Shown piece after piece: positions 1 through 7,896 of a stretch of DNA of 64,000 nt. Within the stretch, counting starts at the first letter, position 1; each line of letters starts with the position of its first letter. The notes beneath the pieces were generated by a model that saw only the letters and a program-made list of their open reading frames with translations, was not told the DNA's origin and did not search any database. Origin of the DNA: Poriferisodalis sp965116715 (GTDB lineage Bacteria; Actinomycetota; Acidimicrobiia; Acidimicrobiales; Poriferisodalaceae); NCBI GenBank assembly GCA_965116715.1, contig OZ220724.1:1364001-1428000 (forward strand). The letters are read 5' to 3'. The translations under genes and the position numbers were made by a program.

Positions 1-1044
1 GCCGAACCGCACGAACACGTGCTGCTTGATTGCCACGAACCCTTCCAGCCAGTCGGCCATCGGCGGCGAGCCGGTTCGCAGCAGGTTCTCGGGAAGCGTG
101 CGGTTCATCTCCTCGGCCGCTTCCAGGGCAGGGGCGTACTGGCCGGCCAGCATCGCCCCGTACACCTTGAAGTGGTAGTCGTGGCAGCGGTAGGCCGAGT
201 AGAAGTTCATCGGGCCCTTGAAGTCCAAGTACTTCCGATCAGCCACGATCGCGGCCGAGTTGCGCGTCACGACGTTGTGATAGTGGCCGCACAGCACATC
301 GATGTGGGTCGGCATGTGGACGAGGTGCCCAGCGTCAGGCGCCAGATCGACCAGCCGATCGCCGGCAGCCAGCGCCCGCTCGGGATGCGGCGACATCTCC
401 ATGAGATGGATGTACATGTGCAGCAGGCCCAGATGGCTGTTGGCTCCCCCGGCGTCGAGGGCGTCGAACGCGGTCTCGAGCACGTCAACTGCCTCGAGCG
501 TGCCCGCGCCCTCGGCGGGCTGGCGGGATTCCAGGTCCCACAGCTCCCACGGGGTCCGGTTCATGATGGCCTCGGCGAACAGAGCGCAGACATCGAGGTC
601 ATCACGATGGTTCCGGTAGACCTCGCGCATTGCGTCTGCGTAGGCGTCATTCCATCGCCCGAAGTCGTCGCCGCCCGGAATCTCGGGATCGGGCGGGTAG
701 CGATGCGCCAGCGCGCCGATGAGGGCTTGTTCGAGATCGCTGGTGCCGGCCGCGGCATCCGCGGCAGCGGCCACCTCAGCACGGGCACGTGCCAGCGAAG
801 CGCGCAGATCTTCGGCGTCGAACTCTTCCCACGGTTTGTTGTAGTTGGGCCCGATGGCGTAGGCGATGCCCCAGTGCGCCATGGCGAAACCGAGATCGTG
901 CAGCAGCGCGCGCTCGAAGCAGGCGATCGCCTCTTCGTGATGGAAGCCGTAGCACCACGCCATGCCGCGGTCGAACCACAGTTGGGCTTCGGCATCAGAC
1001 GTCGTCACGGGCCAGCGATACGAGCCCAGATCGAAGTAGGCCAC
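1..1044 (-). CDS. TPR-repeat protein, C-terminus cut off by the window edge
   Basis: Partial gene: 348 residues read from a GTG at 1044 to the window edge without a stop. Tetratricopeptide-like helical repeats begin at once, with FDRGMAWCYGFHHEEA around residues 24-39 and AMAHWGIAYAIGPNYNKPW soon after. This pairing is the hallmark of a widespread, uncharacterised bacterial TPR family of roughly 500 or more residues. There is no signal peptide or membrane segment, so it is probably a cytosolic scaffold; its partners are unknown. The start is tentative, because the nearest ribosome-site-like GGAAGG lies about 15 bases upstream. The gene reads away from the terminator hairpin of the neighbouring transporter and appears to be transcribed alone. 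Confidence 0.8.
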   Translation of the reverse strand, partial: MAYFDLGSYRWPVTTSDAEAQLWFDRGMAWCYGFHHEEAIACFERALLHDLGFAMAHWGIAYAIGPNYNKPWEEFDAEDLRASLARARAEVAAAADAAAGTSDLEQALIGALAHRYPPDPEIPGGDDFGRWNDAYADAMREVYRNHRDDLDVCALFAEAIMNRTPWELWDLESRQPAEGAGTLEAVDVLETAFDALDAGGANSHLGLLHMYIHLMEMSPHPERALAAGDRLVDLAPDAGHLVHMPTHIDVLCGHYHNVVTRNSAAIVADRKYLDFKGPMNFYSAYRCHDYHFKVYGAMLAGQYAPALEAAEEMNRTLPENLLRTGSPPMADWLEGFVAIKQHVFVRFG

Positions 1045-1179
1045 CGTCGTTGCCCGAGTCCTTCCGTCAGGAGACGCTGCTCGCCAGTGTTCTTTTCCTC
1101 TCCAATGATTCCATAACATCTCTCATGAAATCCCCAAATGACATGAACAGTCTTCACTCTGCGGATGCACGCACGTGCA

Positions 1180-1196
1180 CGCTCGCGCAGCGAGCG
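1180..1196 (-). terminator. Hairpin just after the EamA transporter gene
   Basis: CGCTCGC and GCGAGCG form a perfect 7 bp stem around the loop GCA, starting five bases beyond the stop codon of the transporter gene. There is no T-run, so an intrinsic terminator of the GC-rich actinobacterial type is an inference. Confidence 0.45.
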
Positions 1197-1200
1197 ATGC

Positions 1201-2028
1201 TCAGCCCAGGGCGATCATCGAGGTGCCACTCAGTGCGGCGGCGATGCCGATGGCCTGCCACCAGCGCAGCGTGTCGTCGTCGAACAGCACCGCCAAGGCG
1301 ATCGTCACTACGGGATAGAGGGACGCAGCCACTGCTACCTCGCTGAGCGGGCCCCGTTGCAGCCCGGCAATGAAGGCGCCCATGCCGGCTCCACCGGCGA
1401 CACCGCCGGCGAAGCCCGCAAGACGGAGCGAGGGAGGCAGGATCTGGGGAATCCGTCGCACTCTGGTCACTGCCAGCATGCACGCCAGTGCCGCCATTCG
1501 CTGGCTGACTGCGGGCCACATGCCGCTGTCCAGGCTGGTCTCTCCCAACAGCACCGTTGCGGTCGCAAACGTGACCCCGGCCAACAGTGCGAACGCGATG
1601 CCGCGCCGGATGTCGCCTCGCAGATCCGGCACGATGACCGCGGCCAGCAGCCCGGCAATGGTCGCCGCGATGCCGGCGGCTGCCACCGACGAGGGCCGCT
1701 CGCCGACCCCGAGCCCGTACGCCAGCGGCCCCAGCGCTGTGGACGCCGCCACCACCGGCGAGGCAATCGCCGCGGAGGACACCGCCATGCTGTGCCACAT
1801 CGCCGACAGCGCGAGGGCCATCAGTGCGCCCGAGAGCGCCCCGAGCGCAAGCGAAGCGCCGATGGCAGAGCTCGGCACCAGCAACAGCAACACCACTGTC
1901 ACGACGAGGCCGCCCATGAAGGCCGTGCCGACCGCGGTCATGGCCCGCGCGCGCCGGCTGCAGTAACGACCGAAGTAGTCGGAAACGCCGATCAGGACCG
2001 ACGCCGCAGCGCCCAGCAGCACCGGCAT
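1201..2028 (-). CDS. EamA/DMT-family membrane transporter
   Basis: A 275-residue integral membrane protein with about ten hydrophobic segments in two five-helix halves. This is the usual architecture of the drug/metabolite transporter (EamA) superfamily, whose members export amino acids, nucleosides or other small metabolites. The N-terminal half carries GVSDYFGRYCSRRA and the C-terminal half ends with SLYPVVTIALAVLFDDD followed by a last Gly/Ser helix, typical of EamA repeats. Substrate cannot be told from sequence. The ATG at 2028 has TAGCGT nine bases upstream and no Shine-Dalgarno, which fits a leaderless mRNA. The gene appears monocistronic, with a hairpin after the stop. Confidence 0.85.
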   Translation of the reverse strand: MPVLLGAAASVLIGVSDYFGRYCSRRARAMTAVGTAFMGGLVVTVVLLLLVPSSAIGASLALGALSGALMALALSAMWHSMAVSSAAIASPVVAASTALGPLAYGLGVGERPSSVAAAGIAATIAGLLAAVIVPDLRGDIRRGIAFALLAGVTFATATVLLGETSLDSGMWPAVSQRMAALACMLAVTRVRRIPQILPPSLRLAGFAGGVAGGAGMGAFIAGLQRGPLSEVAVAASLYPVVTIALAVLFDDDTLRWWQAIGIAAALSGTSMIALG

Positions 2029-2037
2029 GCGATTCGC

Positions 2038-2043
2038 ACGCTA
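2038..2043 (-). promoter_or_regulatory. Leaderless -10 box of the EamA gene
   Basis: TAGCGT, nine bases before the ATG at 2028; no Shine-Dalgarno in between. Confidence 0.45.
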
Positions 2044-2102
2044 GCTGCGCGCCTCCCGCTGCCCGGCGCCTCGACGGCGCGTCGCCGGACAGCTTCCCCG
2101 AG

Positions 2103-3140
2103 TCAGCTCGTGCCGAGCGAGAGGAGGTTCTCGACGGGCTGGTAGGGCTCTTCGAGGTAGGCGGTGTCGTCGGCGCTGAGCTCGATGGCGGTGGCCTCGA
2201 CGAGCTGGTCGAGCTGGCTGATCTTGGACACGCCCACCACCGGTGCCGTGATCTCGGGTTTGTTGGCGAGCCACGCGAGCGCCACTTGAGCGGGACGCAC
2301 ATCGAGCCGCTGCGCGACCTCGGACACCCGTTCGGCGATGTCGAAGTCGCGTTCGCCCCGGTAGAGGCTCTCGGTGCGAGCACGGTCCTGGCCTTTGGAG
2401 CGATCGGTCGTGCCGGCGTCGAGGCTGCCCTGGTACGACCCGGTCAGAATGCCCCGCGCCAGCGGCGACCAGGGCGTCAATGCCACGCCCGTGCTGACGC
2501 AGTACGGGTTCATCTCGCGCTCTTCCTCGCGGTAGATGAGGTTGTAGTGGTTCTGCATCGAGACGAACTTGGTCCAGCCCCGCATCTCGGCGGTGAGCTG
2601 CAGCTCTGCGAACTGCCACGCGAACATTGACGAGCCGCCCAGGTACAGGGCCTTGCCCGCCTTGACCACGTCGTGCAGTGCTTCCAGCGACTCGGTGATG
2701 GGCGTGTGCGCGCTGCCGGGGATGCCGTGGGGGTGGCGGTGGATGATGAGCTGGTCCACGTAGTCGACGCCGAGGCGACGCAGCGAGTTGTCGATGCCCT
2801 CCATGACGTGCTTGCGGCTCAGGCCGCCTTCATTCGGATTGCGTCCCATGGGAATGGAAACCTTGGTGGTCAACACGTACTGCTCACGCGGCAGCAGCTC
2901 GCGCAAGATCTGCCCCACAACCTCTTCAGACGCACCCACCCCGTAGACGTCGGCGCAGTCGAAGTAGTACAGGCCGCGCTCGATGGCGGCCTCGAAGATG
3001 GGACGGGCCTCGTCGGTGCCAAGCGTCCAATCGCCTTGATGGCCCCGTCCGGGAATCCCGAAATTCATGGTGCCCAAGCACAGCTCGGAGACCTGGAGAC
3101 CGCTGTTCGAACCGAGCGGCACTGATTTCAATCGCGACAT
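2103..3140 (-). CDS. Aldo/keto reductase
   Basis: A 345-residue NADPH-dependent oxidoreductase of the aldo/keto reductase superfamily (TIM barrel), close to the potassium-channel beta-subunit/YghZ-type branch. The catalytic tetrad is visible: Asp61 and Tyr66 in FDCADVYG, Lys93 in TTKVSIP and His134 in IIHRHPHG. The N-terminal strand has ELCLGTMNFG and a nucleotide-binding SKI motif lies near the C-terminus (GVSKISQLDQ). A GTG two codons upstream (3146) could also start it, but the ATG at 3140 sits eight bases after TACGTT, fitting a leaderless start. Its substrate is unknown. It follows the desaturase on the same strand but probably has its own promoter. Confidence 0.92.
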   Translation of the reverse strand: MSRLKSVPLGSNSGLQVSELCLGTMNFGIPGRGHQGDWTLGTDEARPIFEAAIERGLYYFDCADVYGVGASEEVVGQILRELLPREQYVLTTKVSIPMGRNPNEGGLSRKHVMEGIDNSLRRLGVDYVDQLIIHRHPHGIPGSAHTPITESLEALHDVVKAGKALYLGGSSMFAWQFAELQLTAEMRGWTKFVSMQNHYNLIYREEEREMNPYCVSTGVALTPWSPLARGILTGSYQGSLDAGTTDRSKGQDRARTESLYRGERDFDIAERVSEVAQRLDVRPAQVALAWLANKPEITAPVVGVSKISQLDQLVEATAIELSADDTAYLEEPYQPVENLLSLGTS

Positions 3141-3148
3141 GGTCACGA

Positions 3149-3154
3149 AACGTA
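3149..3154 (-). promoter_or_regulatory. Leaderless -10 box of the aldo/keto reductase gene
   Basis: TACGTT, eight bases before the ATG at 3140. It argues for that ATG over the GTG at 3146. Confidence 0.45.
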
Positions 3155-3168
3155 TTCGACGCCAGGGC

Positions 3169-4170
3169 TCATCCGTCGGGCGCAGCGGACGCGAGGCCGC
3201 GCCACAGCGAGCGATAGGTGGGCCATGCTGCGGTGGGCGGCAGGTAACCGTCCTCTTCGAGCGCCCGCTGCAGCCGCTTCAGGTTCCGGGCCGGAATGCC
3301 GGAGTCGACGTGGTGCGCCAGGTGGTAGCCGACGTGGTATGGCACGAACAGCACCCTGGCCAGCCAGCTCTGGCGAATGTGGTGTGTGGTGTTGCGCCGG
3401 TCGGGGGTGCGGGTCATGCCGCCGTGCTCTGCGATGGCCCGCAGGCGGTTGATGAGCTGGTACCAGGTGAACCACGGCAGCACCCACAGCAGCAGGTACA
3501 GCCACGGTTGGCCGGCCAGCCAGAACAGGCTGAACACGATGGCCTGCCCCGCGAAGAACCGCAGGCTGAGCGGCACGTACTTCAGCTTGACGAGCCCGGT
3601 GAATCGAGGCTTCGTGATGCGCCAGGCCGATACGCCCACGATGTCGCGCACCAGCTTTCGCCCCAGCGACTTGCCTGAGATCGGGTAGAAGGAATACAGC
3701 AGGAAATCGGGCTCCTTGGGACCGAACTCGTCACGGTGGTGGTTGGCGTGGCCCCGGCGGTAGAAGTGCGAGCCGGTGCCCAGCGGCAGCCAGCCCAGCA
3801 GGTTGATGCCGATGCGGTCGTTCAGCCAGCGGTTCGAGAACAGCAGCCGATGAGCCGCTTCGTGATGGAGGATGAACCACCGCAGCTGCAAGGTGCCGAT
3901 CACCGGTACTGCGGCGACGACCGCCAGCGGATGGCCGATAGCAACCACGGCAGCGATGACGGCCGCCGGCGCAGTCATGGTCGCGGCGACTTCGATCGCA
4001 TTGATGAAGTTGGGAATGCGACGCAGTTGCGCCCGGAAGGCGGGCTTGGGCCGTCCGTCCGGACGCAGACGCTCTGAGCCCTCGAACCGGGGCAGGTCCG
4101 AGCGCGTCATGCCGCCGGTCATCTTCGCCACGAGCTCGTCGTGAGTCGGCGGTGTCGCGGTCGCGCTCAC
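3169..4170 (-). CDS. Membrane fatty acid desaturase
   Basis: A 333-residue membrane di-iron enzyme of the fatty acid desaturase superfamily. The three histidine clusters that bind the two irons are all present: HHEAAH at residues 102-107, HANHH at 141-145 and HLAHH near 290. Hydrophobic stretches around 62-95 and 205-235 would form the membrane hairpins. The enzyme should introduce a double bond or hydroxyl into an acyl chain or related lipid, taking electrons from a ferredoxin or rubredoxin encoded elsewhere. The GTG start at 4170 lies six bases after TAGCAT, consistent with leaderless transcription. It is separated from the divergent toxin-antitoxin operon by about 110 bases. Confidence 0.9.
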   Translation of the reverse strand: MSATATPPTHDELVAKMTGGMTRSDLPRFEGSERLRPDGRPKPAFRAQLRRIPNFINAIEVAATMTAPAAVIAAVVAIGHPLAVVAAVPVIGTLQLRWFILHHEAAHRLLFSNRWLNDRIGINLLGWLPLGTGSHFYRRGHANHHRDEFGPKEPDFLLYSFYPISGKSLGRKLVRDIVGVSAWRITKPRFTGLVKLKYVPLSLRFFAGQAIVFSLFWLAGQPWLYLLLWVLPWFTWYQLINRLRAIAEHGGMTRTPDRRNTTHHIRQSWLARVLFVPYHVGYHLAHHVDSGIPARNLKRLQRALEEDGYLPPTAAWPTYRSLWRGLASAAPDG

Positions 4171-4176
4171 ATTTCG

Positions 4177-4182
4177 ATGCTA
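4177..4182 (-). promoter_or_regulatory. Leaderless -10 box of the desaturase gene
   Basis: TAGCAT, six bases before the GTG at 4170. Confidence 0.45.
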
Positions 4183-4244
4183 GGGCGCACGAGCGCTCCG
4201 CATCGGCGAGACCGGAGCCAGCGGGCGGTCTCGTCTGAGAAAAT

Positions 4245-4275
4245 CGTATCGCACAAGATACACTTGCGGGATACG
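4245..4275 (+). promoter_or_regulatory. Promoter/operator of the toxin-antitoxin operon
   Basis: GTATC (4246-4250) and GATAC (4257-4261) form an inverted repeat with a six-base gap, and a further GATACG lies at 4270-4275, the exact complement of CGTATC at 4245-4250. A -10-like TACACT (4259-4264) overlaps the second arm and ends 19 bases before the toxin ATG. The layout suits autorepression by the antitoxin, or by the complex, of its own promoter, as is usual for type II modules. Confidence 0.5.
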
Positions 4276-4283
4276 TTCGCCCG

Positions 4284-4601
4284 ATGGAAATCGAGGTAGG
4301 CCAAACCGATGTCTACGCCAGATGGTTTGCCAAGCTCCGCGACCGTCAAGCGCGTCTGCGCATCGTCGCTCGGGTCAGACGCTTGGCGCTGGGCCACGCC
4401 GGTAACGCGAGATCGGTGGGCAAGGGGGTGTCCGAGATCCGCATCGACTACGGGCCCGGATACCGGGTGTATTTCACCCGGCGAGGCCGGACGCTCGTGG
4501 TGCTGCTCGCCGGTGGCGACAAGGACAGCCAGCAACGGGACATCGCCGCCGCACAGGCACTGGCAGCTCGCATCCCGGCGAGGATCGAGGTAGTGGAATG
4601 A
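4284..4601 (+). CDS. RelE/HigB-superfamily toxin (Gp49-like killer protein)
   Basis: A small 105-residue basic protein of the phage Gp49/HigB branch of the RelE/ParE superfamily, annotated in many genomes as addiction module killer protein. The diagnostic run is VSEIRIDYGPGYRVYFTRRG around residues 53-72, followed by the hydrophobic strand TLVVLLAGGDK and a helix starting DIAAAQALA. Members of this fold are usually ribosome-dependent mRNA interferases; the basic Arg and Tyr residues of the motif fit, but activity is inferred. Toxin-first order and a four-base overlap with the next gene match HigBA-type modules. The GTATC/GATAC repeat upstream is the probable autoregulatory operator. Confidence 0.85.
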   Translation: MEIEVGQTDVYARWFAKLRDRQARLRIVARVRRLALGHAGNARSVGKGVSEIRIDYGPGYRVYFTRRGRTLVVLLAGGDKDSQQRDIAAAQALAARIPARIEVVE

Positions 4602-4903
4602 GCGACATCACGATCAGTCGATGGGATCCGACTGAGCACATCGAGTCCACAGCGGACGCAATCGCATACCTTGACGCGGCTTTGGAGGATGGCAATCCAC
4701 AGTTGGTTGCTGCCGTGCTCGGTGACATCGCTAGAGCGTTCGGCATGACCAAGATCGCCGCTGCAACCGGACTCGGTCGCGAGAGCCTGTACAAGTCGCT
4801 CTCCCCAAGTGGGAACCCGGAACTCGCAACCGTGCTCAAGGTGATGCGCGCGGCGGGCCTGCGCCTGCACGCCTCCCTCGCCGGCGACGCAGCCGCGGCA
4901 TAA
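4598..4903 (+). CDS. Cognate HTH antitoxin (HigA-like, addiction module antidote)
   Basis: A 101-residue protein that overlaps the toxin gene by four bases (ATGA). The N-terminal third (DITISRWDPTEH) is a short extended segment typical of the antidote family, and residues about 45-80 form a Cro/CI-type helix-turn-helix (AFGMTKIAAATGLGRESLYK). It should bind and neutralise the toxin and repress the operon through the inverted repeats upstream. The pairing, the order and the overlap are seen in the sequence; neutralisation and repression are inferred from the family. The two genes form a self-contained bicistronic module between the desaturase and the SDR gene. Confidence 0.85.
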   Translation: MSDITISRWDPTEHIESTADAIAYLDAALEDGNPQLVAAVLGDIARAFGMTKIAAATGLGRESLYKSLSPSGNPELATVLKVMRAAGLRLHASLAGDAAAA

Positions 4904-5025
4904 GCGTCCACCACCAGCATCCGGAGCGTCGTGGAATGCGACGCTCCTCTGGGGTTGGCTACGGTTCCGGGCGACCACATACCGGCTTGGTACTGCCACA
5001 GCGGGTCGAGACAGGGGGATCGACG

Positions 5026-5769
5026 ATGGACTTGGGAATTGCGGGACGGACTGCGGCCGTGGCCGCAGGATCGGCCGGGCTGGGGCTGGGATCCGCGAAG
5101 GCGCTGGCCGCTGACGGTGTACGGGTGGCTATCTGCGGCCGTGACCCTGACCGTCTGGCAAAAGCCGCAGCGGAGATCGACGGCGAGGTGCTCTCGATCA
5201 CCGCCGATCTGGGCAACCCCGACGAGGGCCGCAGCTTCGTAGAGCAAGCCATTGCCGGGCTCGGCTCAGTTGACATCCTGGTCACCAACGCCGGGGGTCC
5301 CCCACCGGGCATGTTCGAGAGCACCGAGATCGACGCCTACCAGATGGCGTTCGACATGAATTGCAAGGCCATGATCGAGATGTGCCGGGTGGCCATCCCG
5401 CCGATGCGCGAGCGCGGCTGGGGCCGGGTGTGCGCCATCACCAGCGTCGGGGTCAAGCAGCCGATTCCGTTCCTGCTCGCGAGCTCGGTGGCCCGCGCCG
5501 GACTGACCAGCTTCCTCAAGATCACTGCGCGGGAAGTAGCGGCGAACGGTGTCACGGTGAACTCAGCTCAGCCGGGCACGCATTGGACCGATCGTGTCGC
5601 CAAGATGATGGATCGGGATCAGGCAGGCCAGAGCAACCCGATGGGCATCTGCGGCGAGTCCGACGACTTCGGCGCCGCAGTCGCGTTTCTGTGCAGCGAG
5701 CAGGCCAAGTTCATCACCGGAACCGGCCTGCTCATCGACGGCGGTCAAGCCACCGGCCTTTTGGACTGA
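5026..5769 (+). CDS. SDR-family oxidoreductase with a non-canonical active site
   Basis: A 247-residue short-chain dehydrogenase/reductase resembling 3-oxoacyl-ACP reductases. The NAD(P)-binding glycine motif is AGSAGLGLGSA near residue 15, the structural NAGG lies near 90, and the active-site Ser is in CAITSVGVKQP. Where the family has YxxxK the sequence reads SSVAR, so Tyr becomes Ser and Lys becomes Arg (LASSVARAGL, about residues 153-162). Related sequences with this replacement exist, so the protein may be folded and functional, but the usual chemistry is doubtful. The ATG at 5026 is chosen because AGGGGG lies six bases upstream; an in-frame start at 4936 lacks this. It converges with the coxM gene. 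Confidence 0.88.
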   Translation: MDLGIAGRTAAVAAGSAGLGLGSAKALAADGVRVAICGRDPDRLAKAAAEIDGEVLSITADLGNPDEGRSFVEQAIAGLGSVDILVTNAGGPPPGMFESTEIDAYQMAFDMNCKAMIEMCRVAIPPMRERGWGRVCAITSVGVKQPIPFLLASSVARAGLTSFLKITAREVAANGVTVNSAQPGTHWTDRVAKMMDRDQAGQSNPMGICGESDDFGAAVAFLCSEQAKFITGTGLLIDGGQATGLLD

Positions 5770-5777
5770 CTGCGGCG

Positions 5778-6605
5778 TTAGGAGACGCCGGCGGCCTCGA
5801 GGGCGCGGCGGGTGAGCACCCGGGCGAGGTGATTGCGGTAGTCCGGCGTGGCGTTCAGGTCGGTGGGGGCGTCCGTGCCCTCGGCGGCCTGCTCAGCAGC
5901 CTCAGCCGCTGACGCCCCGCCGGCCAGCGCTGCCTCGACCGCGCCAGCACGCAACGGCACTGAGCCCATGTTCACGAGTGCCACGTTCGTGCCGCCGTTG
6001 ACGGTCACCGCGGCGGCGCCGACAATCGCCCAGTCCTGCGCCCGACGGTTGAACTTCTGGTAGTTCCAGCCGCCGCCGGGGGCCTTCGGGACCCGGATCT
6101 CGGTCAGCATCTCGTCATCCGCGAGCGCTGATTCGAAGTAACCGGTGAAGAAGTCGCCCGCAGCGATCTCCCGGCTGCCGCTCGGACCCTGGGCGACGAG
6201 CGTGCCACCCAGTGCGAGCACGGCCGCCGGCAGGTCGGAGGCAGGATCTGAGTGGGCCAGCGAACCGCCGATGGTGCCGCGGTGGCGGACCTGCGGATCG
6301 CCGACTTCGCCGGCCACATGGCCGAGCAGCGGGCACTCTGCCGCCAGCAGCTCGCTGGTCTCCAGTGCACGGTGACGGGTGAGCGCGCCGACAGCGATGT
6401 GGTCGCCGCCGTCGTTGATGTAGCTGAGATCGTCGACACGGCCGATGTCCACGAGCACGCTCGGCACCGCCAAGCGCAGCTTCATCATCGGCAGCAGCGA
6501 ATGGCCGCCCGCCAGCAGCTTGGCCTCGTCGCCGTGCTCGCCGAGCAGCGCAATGGCCTCCTCCGCGGAGCCAGCCCGTACGTAGTCGAATGCTGCAGGA
6601 ATCAT
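5778..6605 (-). CDS. coxM: FAD-binding medium subunit of a CO-dehydrogenase/xanthine-dehydrogenase-type enzyme
   Basis: A 275-residue flavoprotein subunit of a molybdenum hydroxylase, which passes electrons between the 2Fe-2S clusters and an acceptor through FAD. The two FAD contacts of the CoxM family are present: AGGHSLLPMMKLRLA near residues 32-46 and TIGGSLAHSDPASDLPA near 110-126. A CODH C-terminal domain follows (residues about 175-275). It starts 13 bases after the coxS stop on the same strand, so the two are co-transcribed. The molybdopterin-binding large subunit that should complete the enzyme is not next to it; the adjacent gene is a convergent SDR. Whether the substrate is CO or an organic compound cannot be decided without the large subunit. 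Confidence 0.93.
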   Translation of the reverse strand: MIPAAFDYVRAGSAEEAIALLGEHGDEAKLLAGGHSLLPMMKLRLAVPSVLVDIGRVDDLSYINDGGDHIAVGALTRHRALETSELLAAECPLLGHVAGEVGDPQVRHRGTIGGSLAHSDPASDLPAAVLALGGTLVAQGPSGSREIAAGDFFTGYFESALADDEMLTEIRVPKAPGGGWNYQKFNRRAQDWAIVGAAAVTVNGGTNVALVNMGSVPLRAGAVEAALAGGASAAEAAEQAAEGTDAPTDLNATPDYRNHLARVLTRRALEAAGVS

Positions 6606-6618
6606 TGCTGTGCTCCCC

Positions 6619-7089
6619 TCAGGCCGACGTCTCGCCGGCCGCGCAGGCCAGCACCGACTTGACGATGTTGTGGTACCCCGTGCAGCGGCACAGGTTCCCT
6701 TCCAGCCCCAAGCGAACCTCGCGCTCGGACGGGTCGGGGTTCTCTTCGAGCAGCGACACCGCCGCCATGACCATGCCGGGCGTGCAGTAGCCGCACTGCA
6801 AGCCGTGGTTCTGGCGGAATGCCTCCTGCATCGGGTGCAGCTCGTCGTCCGACGGCGCCAGACCCTCGATGGTCAAGATGTCCTCGCCGTCGGCCTGCAC
6901 TGCCAGCATCGTGCACGACTTCACTGATTCGCCGTTCACATGCACCGTGCAGGCGCCGCACGAGGACGTGTCGCAGCCGATGTTCGTGCCGGTCAGCCGC
7001 AGGTCGTCCCGCAGCCAGTACACGAGCAGCGTGCGCGGTTCGACATCACCGGTACGAGTCTCACCGTTCACCGTGACGCTGATCTCCAC
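6619..7089 (-). CDS. coxS: 2Fe-2S small subunit of a CO-dehydrogenase-type enzyme
   Basis: A 156-residue iron-sulfur subunit. The plant-ferredoxin-like cluster is bound by Cys39, Cys44, Cys47 and Cys59 (GCDTSSCGACTV and SCTM). The second, all-helical cluster is bound by Cys99, Cys102, Cys134 and Cys136 (QCGYCTPGM and CRCTGY). Length and spacing match CoxS and related hydroxylase subunits. The GTG at 7089 is chosen over upstream in-frame starts because GGGAGAGG lies five bases before it and the protein then begins with the expected beta strand. The gene is first in the coxS-coxM unit and is divergent from a TetR gene that probably regulates it. Confidence 0.93.
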   Translation of the reverse strand: MEISVTVNGETRTGDVEPRTLLVYWLRDDLRLTGTNIGCDTSSCGACTVHVNGESVKSCTMLAVQADGEDILTIEGLAPSDDELHPMQEAFRQNHGLQCGYCTPGMVMAAVSLLEENPDPSEREVRLGLEGNLCRCTGYHNIVKSVLACAAGETSA

Positions 7090-7279
7090 TATGACCTCTC
7101 CCGTCTCATCAGCCTTGGGGCCGAGCAGTCTGTCAGCCGGTTGCCCGGCCGAGCATATTGTTCCGCGGCCGTCAGGCCGGGCGGCGTTGCACACGGCCCA
7201 CAGGGCCGAGCGCGCACCATCATGCATCATGCGGCGGGCGCGCGCAGACACGAGGACAAGCGGCCCGCGGGCACAGCAG

Positions 7280-7285
7280 TAGTTT
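7280..7285 (+). promoter_or_regulatory. Leaderless -10 box of the TetR gene
   Basis: TAGTTT, six bases before the GTG at 7292, with no ribosome site. The 200-base divergent region between coxS and this gene must also hold the coxS promoter; no convincing TetR palindrome was found by eye. Confidence 0.45.
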
Positions 7286-7291
7286 GACGGC

Positions 7292-7879
7292 GTGGCCGGC
7301 GACGAGGCCCCCGCGGGTACTGGTGGCACGTTCGAACGCGCGGTCGAATCGACGCCGCCGGACACGCGTGCCTCGATCCTGCGGCGCGCCCGTGACCTGT
7401 TCGCCCGGCAGGGCTACCGCGGCACGTCGATTCGGCAGCTCACCTCGGGACTCGGCCTGACGCCGGCGGCGCTCTACTACCACTTCACCGGCAAGGAGGA
7501 GGTGCTCGCTGGCGTCCTGGCGCCGATGGAACGCGACGGCGAGACGATCATCGCCCGGATGGCCGAGCTGGAGCGAACGCCGGAAGCCCTCCGGGAGGTG
7601 TTCGATCGCTACTTCGACCTGCTGGCCCGCGACATCGTCGTATTCCGGCTCGTCGCCGACGACGTCGATGTTCAGCGCAGCGCCGCGGGTCAGCGGCTGC
7701 GAGGCCAGGCCAGGGATCTCTTCGCCTGGCTCACCGGGTCCTCACCGGACGTCACCGATCGGATCCGGGCGGCAGCCGCCGTCGGCACGATCCGTCTGTC
7801 GCTCGACCAGAGCGGGGTGGACCCCGACGCCCATCGCGAGGCCATCATCGGCCGCGCGCTGCAGATCATGACCGACTGA
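7292..7879 (+). CDS. TetR-family transcriptional regulator
   Basis: A 195-residue regulator. The N-terminal TetR DNA-binding domain covers residues about 25-75: helix 1 is TRASILRRARDLFARQGY, followed by GTSIRQL, the recognition region GLTPAALYYHFTGKEEVL and the start of the linker helix. The C-terminal half is a helical ligand-binding domain without recognisable ligand residues. Its position, divergent from coxSM across about 200 bases, makes those genes and its own promoter the likely targets. The GTG at 7292 sits six bases after TAGTTT, a leaderless arrangement, and leaves a 25-residue acidic N-terminal arm before the DNA-binding domain. Confidence 0.9.
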   Translation: MAGDEAPAGTGGTFERAVESTPPDTRASILRRARDLFARQGYRGTSIRQLTSGLGLTPAALYYHFTGKEEVLAGVLAPMERDGETIIARMAELERTPEALREVFDRYFDLLARDIVVFRLVADDVDVQRSAAGQRLRGQARDLFAWLTGSSPDVTDRIRAAAAVGTIRLSLDQSGVDPDAHREAIIGRALQIMTD

Positions 7880-7896
7880 CAGAGGCTGAGCCGGCG

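Noticed and set aside
19..1116. 365-residue open frame on the plus strand at the left edge
   Set aside because: The opposite strand carries clear TPR motifs; this frame has only low-complexity shadow sequence.
5026..7089. Complete CO dehydrogenase operon
   Set aside because: Only coxS and coxM are present; no large subunit or coxD-type maturation gene is in the window.
7090..7291. TetR operator palindrome between coxS and the TetR gene
   Set aside because: Only weak symmetric pieces (for example around ATGCAT near 7225) were seen; none was convincing.
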